Of a stretch of DNA of 10,420 nucleotides, positions 1 to 5,598 are shown piece after piece. Source of the DNA: Bacillota bacterium (GTDB lineage Bacteria; Bacillota; Clostridia; Oscillospirales; Acutalibacteraceae); the NCBI GenBank assembly GCA_023412845.1, contig JAEZRH010000072.1:1-10420 (forward strand), given 5' to 3'. Position 1 is the stretch's first letter; the number at the start of each line of letters is the position of its first letter. The position numbers and the translations under genes are program-made. The notes below the pieces were generated by a model. It saw only the letters and a program-made list of their open reading frames with translations, had not been told where the DNA came from and ran no database searches.

Positions 1-737
1 TCAATCATGTCAGCTTCCGCTATCAGGAAAACCAGCCGCTGATCGAGGACATGAACCTTTCCATCCACAAGGGCGAGACGGTCGCCATCGTAGGCCCGAC
101 CGGTGCCGGCAAGACGACGCTTGTAAATCTGCTGATGCGGTTCTATGAGATAGGCGGCGGCTCCATCTTGTTCGACGGCGTTGACCTGCGCGACATGAAG
201 CGCGGCAGCCTGCGGACCATGTTCGGCATGGTGCTTCAGGACACCTGGCTCTTCAACGGGACCATAGAGGACAATATCCGCTACGGCCGCATGGATGCGG
301 CCCATGAAGAGATCGTACGGGCGGCGAAGGCCGCGCATGCCGACCACTTCATCCGCAGCCTGCCGGAAGGCTACCGGACCGTGCTGAATGAAGAGGCCTC
401 CAACATCTCGCAGGGCCAGAAGCAGCTTCTGACCATCGCACGCGCCATTCTGGCCGACCCTACGGTGCTGATTCTCGACGAAGCGACCAGCTCGGTCGAC
501 ACACGCACCGAGGTGCTGATCCAGAAGGCGATGAGCGTACTGATGCAGGGCAGGACCAACTTCGTCATTGCCCACAGACTTTCCACCATCCGGGACGCCA
601 AGCTCATCCTTGTGATGAACCACGGCACCATCATCGAAAAAGGCAACCATAAAGAGCTGATGGAGAAAAAAGGCTTTTACGCCGATCTTTACAACAGCCA
701 GTTCACCGGCCCCTCGATCGACGATCAGGCCGTCTGA
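1..737 (+). CDS. ABC exporter ATP-binding domain, C-terminal part (partial gene)
   Basis: This is the 3' end of a gene cut by the window start; the reading frame is open from base 3. It encodes almost a whole nucleotide-binding domain of the B-family (MsbA/LmrCD-like) exporters, which in half-transporters lies after six membrane helices that are outside this window. Visible motifs are Walker A GPTGAGKTT (codons from 93), a Q-loop in VLQDTWLF (near 231-255), the signature NISQGQKQ (from 402), Walker B VLILDEAT with the catalytic glutamate (from 465), D-loop SSVD and the H-loop IAHRLST. The signature is ISQGQ rather than LSGGQ. In heterodimeric exporters such as TM287/288 one ATP site is degenerate, so a partner half-transporter gene directly upstream is a reasonable inference. 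The substrate cannot be told; family members export drugs, lipids or peptides. No stop or frameshift interrupts the domain. The gene ends 72 nt before a strong terminator. Confidence 0.93.
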   Translation, partial: NHVSFRYQENQPLIEDMNLSIHKGETVAIVGPTGAGKTTLVNLLMRFYEIGGGSILFDGVDLRDMKRGSLRTMFGMVLQDTWLFNGTIEDNIRYGRMDAAHEEIVRAAKAAHADHFIRSLPEGYRTVLNEEASNISQGQKQLLTIARAILADPTVLILDEATSSVDTRTEVLIQKAMSVLMQGRTNFVIAHRLSTIRDAKLILVMNHGTIIEKGNHKELMEKKGFYADLYNSQFTGPSIDDQAV

Positions 738-808
738 TTTTCCGCTTTTTCTCCGTTTCGTGCCGCTTCATTCTCCGTTTGGGATTCTGGTGACATTGAA
801 TTTTCTAC

Positions 809-853
809 AAAAAAGCAAGGCTCGGGGATCACCCCCCACAGCCTTGCTTTTTT
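809..853. terminator. Bidirectional rho-independent terminator
   Basis: A 14-bp perfect inverted repeat (809-822 with 840-853) has six A at its 5' edge and six T at its 3' edge, so each strand reads as a stem followed by a T-run. The 17-nt loop contains GGGG and CCCC runs that can extend the pairing. It lies between the convergent ABC exporter gene and the small membrane-protein gene and can serve both. Confidence 0.93.
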
Positions 854-868
854 GCTGAAACGGTCCTG

Positions 869-1168
869 CTATTTTTGTAAACGCTGAATCTCGTCGTGCC
901 CGTCACACTCGTCCGTCCTCGGGGCCGTTTTCTCCTCATGCCTGTCTTTCATAAACATCATCGGTATCATGCCGATCATCAGTACCGGGCATAAGAACGG
1001 CGCAATGGAAGCCAAAAATAAGCTGATGCCGGGAAACCTTGTGCCCAGCAGAGGAAGCAGAAGAAGAACCAGCAACGGGGCACCGCAGCAAAGAATCATC
1101 ATCCAGAGATGCGACATATGGCCTTTTCCATGGTGATTCTTATCGTTATTATGATTGCAACAGTTCAT
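869..1168 (-). CDS. Small His/Cys-rich two-helix membrane protein (99 aa)
   Basis: I do not recognise a characterised function. The frame is open further upstream, but the ATG at 1168 is chosen because AAGGAG (plus coordinates 1178-1183) lies 9 nt before it. The N-terminus is rich in possible metal ligands: MNCCNHNNDKNHHGKGHMSH has two Cys and five His within 20 residues. Two hydrophobic segments follow (about 20-42 and 47-72), the first with a CC pair at its start and the second containing a Cys and several Met. The tail (about 73-99) is charged and contains another His/Cys group. The composition suggests a small integral membrane protein that could bind a soft metal such as copper or zinc; this is inference from composition only. 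It is monocistronic, with a terminator just downstream and no close neighbour upstream. Confidence 0.72.
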   Translation of the reverse strand: MNCCNHNNDKNHHGKGHMSHLWMMILCCGAPLLVLLLLPLLGTRFPGISLFLASIAPFLCPVLMIGMIPMMFMKDRHEEKTAPRTDECDGHDEIQRLQK

Positions 1169-1512
1169 CAAATCCAACTCCTTTTCGTTTGATATGGTAA
1201 CAATAAAACATTCGTATGAAGATCGTATGGAGATAAAAATCCGCTCACCTGTTTTGTACGGACGGCAGAATTTTTGCACGTCCGGCGATCCCATCCGGAA
1301 GGACGGAATTTTCTTTAGGCGACTGAAAGGCAGGCTTAACTTGTGCTTTTCATATTTCTGGCCACAATATGTCGAAAAGTCTGTTGAAAGTGTGAAAACC
1401 CGGCTGAAATCAACTCGTTGTATTTTATCTTCTGCTGCCTCTCATAAAAGATCTGCAAAGAGCGCAAAAAAAGCGCTTACCTAAAAGGAAAGCGCTTGCG
1501 GTACCGATGTTT
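1169..1512. other. Gene-free stretch of about 340 nt
   Basis: An open frame on the plus strand here (from 1155) has no ribosome binding site and no recognisable protein character, so I do not call it. The part next to 1168 should hold the promoter and 5' leader of the 99-aa membrane protein, but I find no convincing -35/-10 pair. A near-palindrome lies at 1351-1371 (CATATT arms around a central TGGCCA), and the terminator of the lipoprotein gene occupies 1471-1497. Confidence 0.6.
1466..1497 (-). terminator. Rho-independent terminator of the lipoprotein gene
   Basis: Read on the minus strand, AAGCGCTT (1490-1497) pairs with a second AAGCGCTT (1471-1478). An inner CCT/AGG pair and a small T loop lie between them, and a T-run follows directly, running down to 1466. 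It lies 16 nt after the stop codon of the lipoprotein gene at 1513. Confidence 0.85.
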
Positions 1513-2175
1513 TCATTTGGCCGATTGAGTGCCGGGATCGGACAGGATAAGCACGGAAGTTATTTTACCGCCACCGCTTTTTGCAACGCTTAATATCGTA
1601 CCGACCTTAATGTCGGAGAGAGACGCGGAAGGATTCACCGAAGCCCTGCTGGATGCGCTTTCGCTGGATTGCTGGGATTTTCTCTCCCCCCGGTTCATCC
1701 TTTTGATCACACTTGTATCGGAAATCGTAATCGTCGTGGTTTGCCCGGACAGCGTTATGTCCGCGCCCATTCGCGGCGTCCCCCTTGAATTCGGCGAGCC
1801 TCCGGCTTTCGAACCGTCCGGTGTGCCTTGATTCCCCGAACCTCCGTTTTGTCCGTTCGGGGGAGTCCCTCTATCGCTTCCGGATGCGGTGCTCTGAGAC
1901 CCGTTTCCGGTGCGGCCCTGAAAATTTCTGTTAAATGTCCCAAGCGCCAATGTGATTTTTGAGCCGTCAATGGCGGTGACTTTCCCGTAAATCGCCGACT
2001 GATTCGAAGAACCGCCGGATCCGAAGAAACCGTTCTGGGAAGAGGACGCCGCAGGCGACTGTCCCGACGTATCGGACGAGGCGGCGGAAGACGTCTGCTG
2101 TGAACAGGCGGTCAGGCCGACAATGCACAGCGCGGCAAGAAAATACAGCGGCGCTTGGAGCTTAGAAATTGACAT
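1513..2175 (-). CDS. Putative lipoprotein with Ser/Gly/Asn-rich linker (220 aa)
   Basis: The start at 2175 is chosen over an in-frame ATG at 2337 because it has AAGGTGG 7 nt upstream and begins a clear lipoprotein signal peptide: MSISK, a hydrophobic stretch, then the lipobox LTAC with the lipidated cysteine at residue 24. After the Cys comes a Ser/Ala/Gln-rich tether (25-60). A short beta-rich segment IYGKVTAIDGSKITLALG (62-79) follows, then a Gly/Ser/Asn/Gln low-complexity region (about 85-135). A second beta-rich part contains TTTITISDTSVI and, near the C-terminus, SDIKVGTILSV. The pattern of 'V.G.V.aidg..itl' and 'dikvG..v.v' resembles DUF5666-like small beta-barrel domains, split here by the linker. 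It should sit on the outer face of the membrane. Function is unknown. It has its own promoter candidate and terminator, so it is probably monocistronic. Confidence 0.8.
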   Translation of the reverse strand: MSISKLQAPLYFLAALCIVGLTACSQQTSSAASSDTSGQSPAASSSQNGFFGSGGSSNQSAIYGKVTAIDGSKITLALGTFNRNFQGRTGNGSQSTASGSDRGTPPNGQNGGSGNQGTPDGSKAGGSPNSRGTPRMGADITLSGQTTTITISDTSVIKRMNRGERKSQQSSESASSRASVNPSASLSDIKVGTILSVAKSGGGKITSVLILSDPGTQSAK

Positions 2176-2199
2176 TTTTATCCACCTTTTCCGTTCATT

Positions 2200-2228
2200 A
2201 TTACAGCTAATGTATTTGAAAATTTTAA
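2200..2228 (-). promoter_or_regulatory. Candidate sigma-A promoter of the lipoprotein gene
   Basis: On the minus strand TTAAAA (2223-2228) and TGTAAT (2200-2205) are 17 nt apart and fit the -35/-10 consensus at 4 of 6 and 5 of 6 positions. Transcription would start near 2193, giving a leader of about 18 nt that includes the SD. Confidence 0.4.
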
Positions 2229-2411
2229 ATATGCCATGAATGGCGGATAAAAAAAGCATGAGAAACTTTAAAAAATGGGTCGCTCCGCCCGCAGCCTTCA
2301 GCCTGAACCACTTATTGAAACGATATGTCCACAGCAAATCCGTGCGCTTGGGCAGGCATCATCGGGGATGGGATATCAGGCAGTTGAGCCGATTCGGCCG
2401 GGCCTTTCCTA

Positions 2412-2440
2412 TTTACTTTTTCAGTTTTTTGTGCTATGTT
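2412..2440 (+). promoter_or_regulatory. Weak candidate promoter of the 103-aa membrane-protein gene
   Basis: TTTACT (2412-2417) and TATGTT (2435-2440) are separated by 17 nt, each matching consensus at 4 of 6 positions. This would give a leader of about 75 nt containing the hairpin at 2456-2478. Confidence 0.3.
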
Positions 2441-2520
2441 CTGAGTGATGAAAGCAGAAGACCGTCAGGCTGTCTTCTGAGATTTCAAAACTGCTGAAAC
2501 GGATGGCGGTGATCGGTCGA

Positions 2521-2832
2521 ATGGAAAATCTGAAGAAGCTGTGGGATCTGTATTCTTTTAAATTAGTTCTGGCCTGGGGATTGGCCGTGCTGATTGGTTC
2601 GGTCTCAAAGATCAGTTTTCTGGGCGGCGCCGTTCTTGTCTGCACGGCGGTTTTTTACTTTATCCGTTCGTTCAGGGACCCCGCGCTGAAAAAAAAGAAA
2701 ACAGTCACGAGGATACTCATATACTTATTCCTTGCGGTCTTTCTGTTCGCGGGACTGATTGTCATGAGCGGCAGTCAGGATGCCACTTCGCAGGCGATAC
2801 GGTCCCGGATCGGCAATTCATTGGTACAATGA
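2521..2832 (+). CDS. Small three-helix membrane protein, unknown function (103 aa)
   Basis: I do not recognise a family. The frame also contains an ATG at 2503, but that codon has no ribosome binding site. The ATG at 2521 is preceded at 6 nt by GGTGATC (2508-2514), a good match to the 3' end of 16S rRNA, so it is preferred. The protein begins MENLKKLWDLYSF. It has hydrophobic segments at about 14-28, 33-50 and 65-82, separated by a basic loop (RSFRDPALKKKK, about 49-60) that should be cytoplasmic. A short polar tail carries no obvious motif. It stands alone between a weak promoter candidate and a strong terminator. It could be a small accessory or envelope protein; nothing in the sequence decides. 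Confidence 0.62.
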   Translation: MENLKKLWDLYSFKLVLAWGLAVLIGSVSKISFLGGAVLVCTAVFYFIRSFRDPALKKKKTVTRILIYLFLAVFLFAGLIVMSGSQDATSQAIRSRIGNSLVQ

Positions 2833-2860
2833 GAGGCGGCCCCCTGTTTCCCAGCGTGAA

Positions 2861-2895
2861 AAAGGTCAGAAGCCATAACGGTTTCTGACCTTTCT
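2861..2895. terminator. Bidirectional rho-independent terminator
   Basis: An inverted repeat of about 11 bp with GGTCAGAA and TTCTGACC arms surrounds a short ATAAC loop. Plus-strand reading is followed by TTTCTTTTCTTT, and minus-strand reading by five T. It lies between the convergent ends of the 103-aa membrane-protein gene (stop at 2832) and the asparaginase gene (stop at 2972). Confidence 0.88.
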
Positions 2896-2971
2896 TTTCT
2901 TTATGGCGGGCCGGTTCGCATACGGCTGTTCCCTCAAAATCCGCGGAAGGCACTGACGCGTGCGCGGAAGA

Positions 2972-3961
2972 TTAAAACGTATCGCTGCAGATCGGGGTCA
3001 GAAACAGCTTTTCCGCTTCGTCCCGGTCCTGCGTCTGCGCCAGCACCCACATCAGCTTGGTGACGGCGGCCTCGGGCGTCATGTTACTGGTTTCGACGAC
3101 GCCGTCGATCCTTTTGGCCTCGCTGCCCACGGCATAGACCGAAAGATCGCTGCCCTCATGGGGTACCTGGGTCGTGAAAACCACCAGCCTGCCGCATGAG
3201 GTCCAGTCGCGGACCGCCTCGAGGAACGCGCTGCCGTCGTAATACGGAACGCCTCCGACGCCGAATCCCTCTATCATGAGGGCGCGGTATTGCTGTTTGA
3301 GGTACCCGAAAATGCCGACGTCCATGCCGGGGATCAGGTGCAGGACGAAAACGCTGTTTTCCATTTTTTCATAAAACCGGACCGGAGGGAGCTGAGGAAC
3401 GGGAAGAAACGGAATCAGGCGCATGTCGCTGAATACCGCGGCTTCCGGATAGTCGATGCTGGCGAAGGCGCGGAAGCTTTTGGTCCGCACCTTGCGGGCG
3501 CGTGTCCCGAGGATGACCTTGCCGTCGAATACGATATGTATGCCCCACGCCGCTTCGCTGACGGCGTACAGGAATGCGCACAGCAGGTTGCGGCATGCGT
3601 CCGTGTCGCGGCTGTAGATGGATTTCTGCGAACCGGTCAGCACGACCGGTTTTCTGCTGTTCTGGATCAGATAGGAAAGCGCGGCGGCCGTATAGGCCAT
3701 CGTATCTGTGCCGTGGGTAATGACGAAGCCGTCGTAGTTATCATAAGCTTCGCGGATCGTTCCGACGATGCGCAGCCAGTGCGTCTGGCAGATGTTGGTG
3801 CTGTCCAGATTGAAAAGCTGCACGGTGTCGATCCGGCAGAGGCTGTGCAGTTCCGGTACGAACGTAAGCAGCTCGGTCGAGGTGACGGCGGGAGAAAGGC
3901 CGTTTTCCGTGGCCCTGGAAGCGATGGTCCCCCCCGTCGCGACGAGCAAGATCTTTTTCAT
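2972..3961 (-). CDS. ansA: L-asparaginase, cytosolic type I (329 aa)
   Basis: The enzyme hydrolyses L-asparagine to aspartate and ammonia. The family's two threonine motifs are present: KKILLVATGGTIAS with the nucleophile Thr12, and VITHGTDTMAY with Thr85 and Asp86 of the second catalytic triad. VVLTGSQKSI follows (107-115), and a downstream lysine in LGTRARK (about 156) is the likely third triad member. There is no signal peptide, so the protein is cytosolic; the length fits the usual 320-340 residues. The start at 3961 has AAAAGGGG shortly upstream. The gene is monocistronic and divergent from the deacetylase, with a promoter candidate at 4021-4049 and a hairpin in its leader. Related amidohydrolases such as glutaminase-asparaginases and the GatD subunit share these motifs. 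The absence of a GatE partner and of an N-terminal extension favours plain asparaginase. Confidence 0.93.
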   Translation of the reverse strand: MKKILLVATGGTIASRATENGLSPAVTSTELLTFVPELHSLCRIDTVQLFNLDSTNICQTHWLRIVGTIREAYDNYDGFVITHGTDTMAYTAAALSYLIQNSRKPVVLTGSQKSIYSRDTDACRNLLCAFLYAVSEAAWGIHIVFDGKVILGTRARKVRTKSFRAFASIDYPEAAVFSDMRLIPFLPVPQLPPVRFYEKMENSVFVLHLIPGMDVGIFGYLKQQYRALMIEGFGVGGVPYYDGSAFLEAVRDWTSCGRLVVFTTQVPHEGSDLSVYAVGSEAKRIDGVVETSNMTPEAAVTKLMWVLAQTQDRDEAEKLFLTPICSDTF

Positions 3962-3986
3962 GATTTCCGCCCCTTTTAGGCTCTGT

Positions 3987-4011
3987 AACAGGAAGATGCC
4001 TCCTACCTGTT
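3987..4011. repeat. Hairpin in the asparaginase 5' leader
   Basis: AACAGGAAG (3987-3995) can pair with CTACCTGTT (4003-4011) with one mismatch around a 7-nt loop. It lies between the candidate promoter and the SD of the asparaginase gene, so it would form in the leader RNA. On the plus strand it is followed by a T/C-rich run. Its role is unknown. Confidence 0.45.
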
Positions 4012-4020
4012 TTCTCTTTC

Positions 4021-4049
4021 ATCGTAGCATGCCGGGCGGATAAAAGCAA
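4021..4049 (-). promoter_or_regulatory. ansA: Candidate sigma-A promoter of the asparaginase gene
   Basis: On the minus strand TTGCTT (4044-4049) and TACGAT (4021-4026) are exactly 17 nt apart. The -10 matches consensus at 4 of 6 positions and the -35 only at its TTG. Transcription would start near 4014, giving a leader of about 50 nt containing the hairpin at 3987-4011. Confidence 0.42.
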
Positions 4050-4063
4050 GGCTCCCGCACGGT

Positions 4064-4091
4064 CATCCGGCGGCATTACCGCCATCCGGCG
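4064..4091. repeat. Direct and inverted repeat upstream of the asparaginase promoter
   Basis: CATCCGGCG occurs twice, at 4064-4072 and 4083-4091. Between and overlapping the copies is a perfect dyad, GGCGG (4069-4073) and CCGCC (4079-4083) with a 5-nt centre. It sits just upstream of the candidate -35 and between divergent genes, which is a usual place for an operator. Confidence 0.4.
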
Positions 4092-4159
4092 CACCATTCT
4101 GCGGATAAGAATAATATTTTTTCAGGACCCGCCATATAGTGACAAAAGGGTGATCCGAT

Positions 4160-5011
4160 ATGGTCGTTAAGATAAAACTTCGGCGCATCGCGGCAGTCGT
4201 CTGCCTGATCGTCTGCGCGGCTGTGCTTTTTCTCTGGAAAACGCCTCCCTCAGGCCGACCTTCGGCAGCGCCGGTCGGCTCGGCGCGCCTGCCGATTTTC
4301 CTGTACCATATCCTCAGCCCGAGCCGATCGTATAAATTCGGGATCACGCCGGATGAATTTGAAAACGATCTGCTCTATCTTTCCAAAAACGGCTATACCA
4401 CGATCACCATGACTCAGCTCATCGACTGTGTGGATTCCGGTAAAGCGCTTCCCAAGAAGCCCGCGATTCTGTCGTTCGACGACGGATACTACAACAACTA
4501 TGTCTATGCCTTTCCCCTGCTGAAAAAATATCACGCCAAGATGGTACTTTCCATCATCGGAAAAAGCACCGACGATTTTTCGGCGGTGCCAAGCGACAGC
4601 CTTAGCTACGCGCATGTCACATGGACGCAGTTGAACGAGATGATCTCCTCCGGACTTGTGGAAGTGCAGAACCATACCTACAATCTGCACGAAATGAGCG
4701 GAGGAAGGACCGGCTGTATGCAGAAACCGGGAGAATCGCCGGCCCAATACGAAAACGTCCTGACAGGCGATGTCGGTAAGCTGCAGCGGGAAATCGTTCA
4801 AAAGACGGGATTTACCCCGAACACGTTTGTGTATCCGTACGGCAAATCCAGCAAGGGCACCGACGGCATCCTCAGAAAACTGGGATTCCGTGCGACTTTA
4901 TCCTGCAGGTACGGCGTCAACCCCATTCCCAAAGGGCCCGACGATCTGTTCGGTCTTTGCAGGATCGAACGGACGCATAAGCAAAGCGCGGAGAGCATTT
5001 TAAGCGAATGA
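4160..5011 (+). CDS. Membrane-anchored polysaccharide deacetylase, NodB/CE4 fold (283 aa)
   Basis: The family removes N- or O-acetyl groups from sugars of peptidoglycan, chitin-like or other surface polysaccharides. Residues 1-9 are basic and 10-26 form one hydrophobic helix, so the catalytic domain should face outward, anchored or released after cleavage. CE4 motifs visible are ILSFDDGY with the base and metal aspartates Asp107 and Asp108, and NHTYNLH with metal ligands His172 and His177. VYPYGKSS (224-231) matches the RxPxG-type motif with the Arg replaced. IERTHK follows near the C-terminus. An early FLYHIL motif at 47-52 is common to the PgaB/IcaB-like and sporulation subgroups. GGTGAT lies 7 nt before the ATG at 4160. 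The gene is single and ends only 23 nt before the convergent DinB gene, with no terminator visible between them. The sugar substrate is unknown. Confidence 0.9.
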   Translation: MVVKIKLRRIAAVVCLIVCAAVLFLWKTPPSGRPSAAPVGSARLPIFLYHILSPSRSYKFGITPDEFENDLLYLSKNGYTTITMTQLIDCVDSGKALPKKPAILSFDDGYYNNYVYAFPLLKKYHAKMVLSIIGKSTDDFSAVPSDSLSYAHVTWTQLNEMISSGLVEVQNHTYNLHEMSGGRTGCMQKPGESPAQYENVLTGDVGKLQREIVQKTGFTPNTFVYPYGKSSKGTDGILRKLGFRATLSCRYGVNPIPKGPDDLFGLCRIERTHKQSAESILSE

Positions 5012-5034
5012 ACCGTTCTGCGGACTGGCCGGCG

Positions 5035-5550
5035 TTAAAAATAAGTCCCCAAGCCCCCGTCCGGGATATCCCGTTCCAGGCCAAGCGTTTTCGGCCACAG
5101 GCCGGTCTCCTCGATGATGAAACCCATGATCATCCCCATATGGCTGTGCAGATGCCGGTGCTGCGCGAGGATCAGCGTAAAGCGGTCCCACTCGCAGCGC
5201 TCCGGTCTTTGCAGCAGGATATCGTCGGTCAGGGAATCGTTGTATGCGATGATCTTCCTGGCGACTTCATGAAAGTAACGCGCGATCTCACCGCGGCCGA
5301 GATGCACATTACTTTGAACATCCAGATTGTTGAGGCCTTTTTCGTGAAAGGGAGGCTGCGCGTACACCCTCGGATTGATATACCATTGATCAAGCGAATG
5401 CAGCATGTGATAGATATGCTTCCACAGCGGCATCCCGCAGTAGCACCTGTCCCACAGTTCATCCGGAACGCAGGCGATCACGTTTTCGACTTCCCAAAGA
5501 GCGCGGCTCGTCTCGTCCCTGATAACTTCCGTATAGTTCGGCCCGTTCAT
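5035..5550 (-). CDS. DinB-family protein (171 aa)
   Basis: The protein fits the DinB/YfiT four-helix-bundle superfamily of metal-binding proteins, which includes bacillithiol and mycothiol S-transferases and many members of unknown activity. An amphipathic start is followed by PLWKHIYHMLHSLDQW (41-56), in which His48 is the usual first metal ligand. A later helix carries QHRHLHSHMGMI (130-141), where His133 and His137 fit the family's second and third ligands (HxxxH followed by G). Length is typical. The start at 5550 has GGGAGGGGG upstream. The gene follows the kinase-methyltransferase fusion by 48 nt with no terminator between, so the two are probably cotranscribed. The extra histidines around the C-terminal motif (131, 135) are unusual. 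The substrate thiol or target is not evident. Confidence 0.83.
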   Translation of the reverse strand: MNGPNYTEVIRDETSRALWEVENVIACVPDELWDRCYCGMPLWKHIYHMLHSLDQWYINPRVYAQPPFHEKGLNNLDVQSNVHLGRGEIARYFHEVARKIIAYNDSLTDDILLQRPERCEWDRFTLILAQHRHLHSHMGMIMGFIIEETGLWPKTLGLERDIPDGGLGTYF

Positions 5551-5598
5551 CCGTATCCCCCTCCCGCAAGTGTTTCCGGATCACGGCTTCGGTCCGGC

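Larger units (their letters stand above)
2176..2520. other. Divergent intergenic region between lipoprotein and small membrane-protein genes
   Basis: About 345 nt hold a minus-strand promoter candidate next to the lipoprotein gene (2200-2228), a weak plus-strand promoter candidate (2412-2440) and a hairpin of AGAAGAC with GTCTTCT (2456-2462 with 2472-2478) in the presumed leader of the downstream gene. Translations of the middle part (about 2240-2400) show nothing I recognise. Confidence 0.5.

Noticed and set aside
1155..1484. 109-codon plus-strand open frame in the gene-free stretch
   Set aside because: There is no SD, the composition is not protein-like, it overlaps the start of the better-supported minus-strand gene, and it ends inside the lipoprotein terminator.
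2176..2337. 54-residue N-terminal extension of the lipoprotein
   Set aside because: The internal ATG at 2175 has a good SD and starts a canonical lipoprotein signal peptide; the extension would bury that signal and covers the promoter candidate.
3290..3979. 229-codon plus-strand open frame opposite asparaginase
   Set aside because: It is antisense to a well-supported asparaginase and has no ribosome binding site or family signature that I can see.
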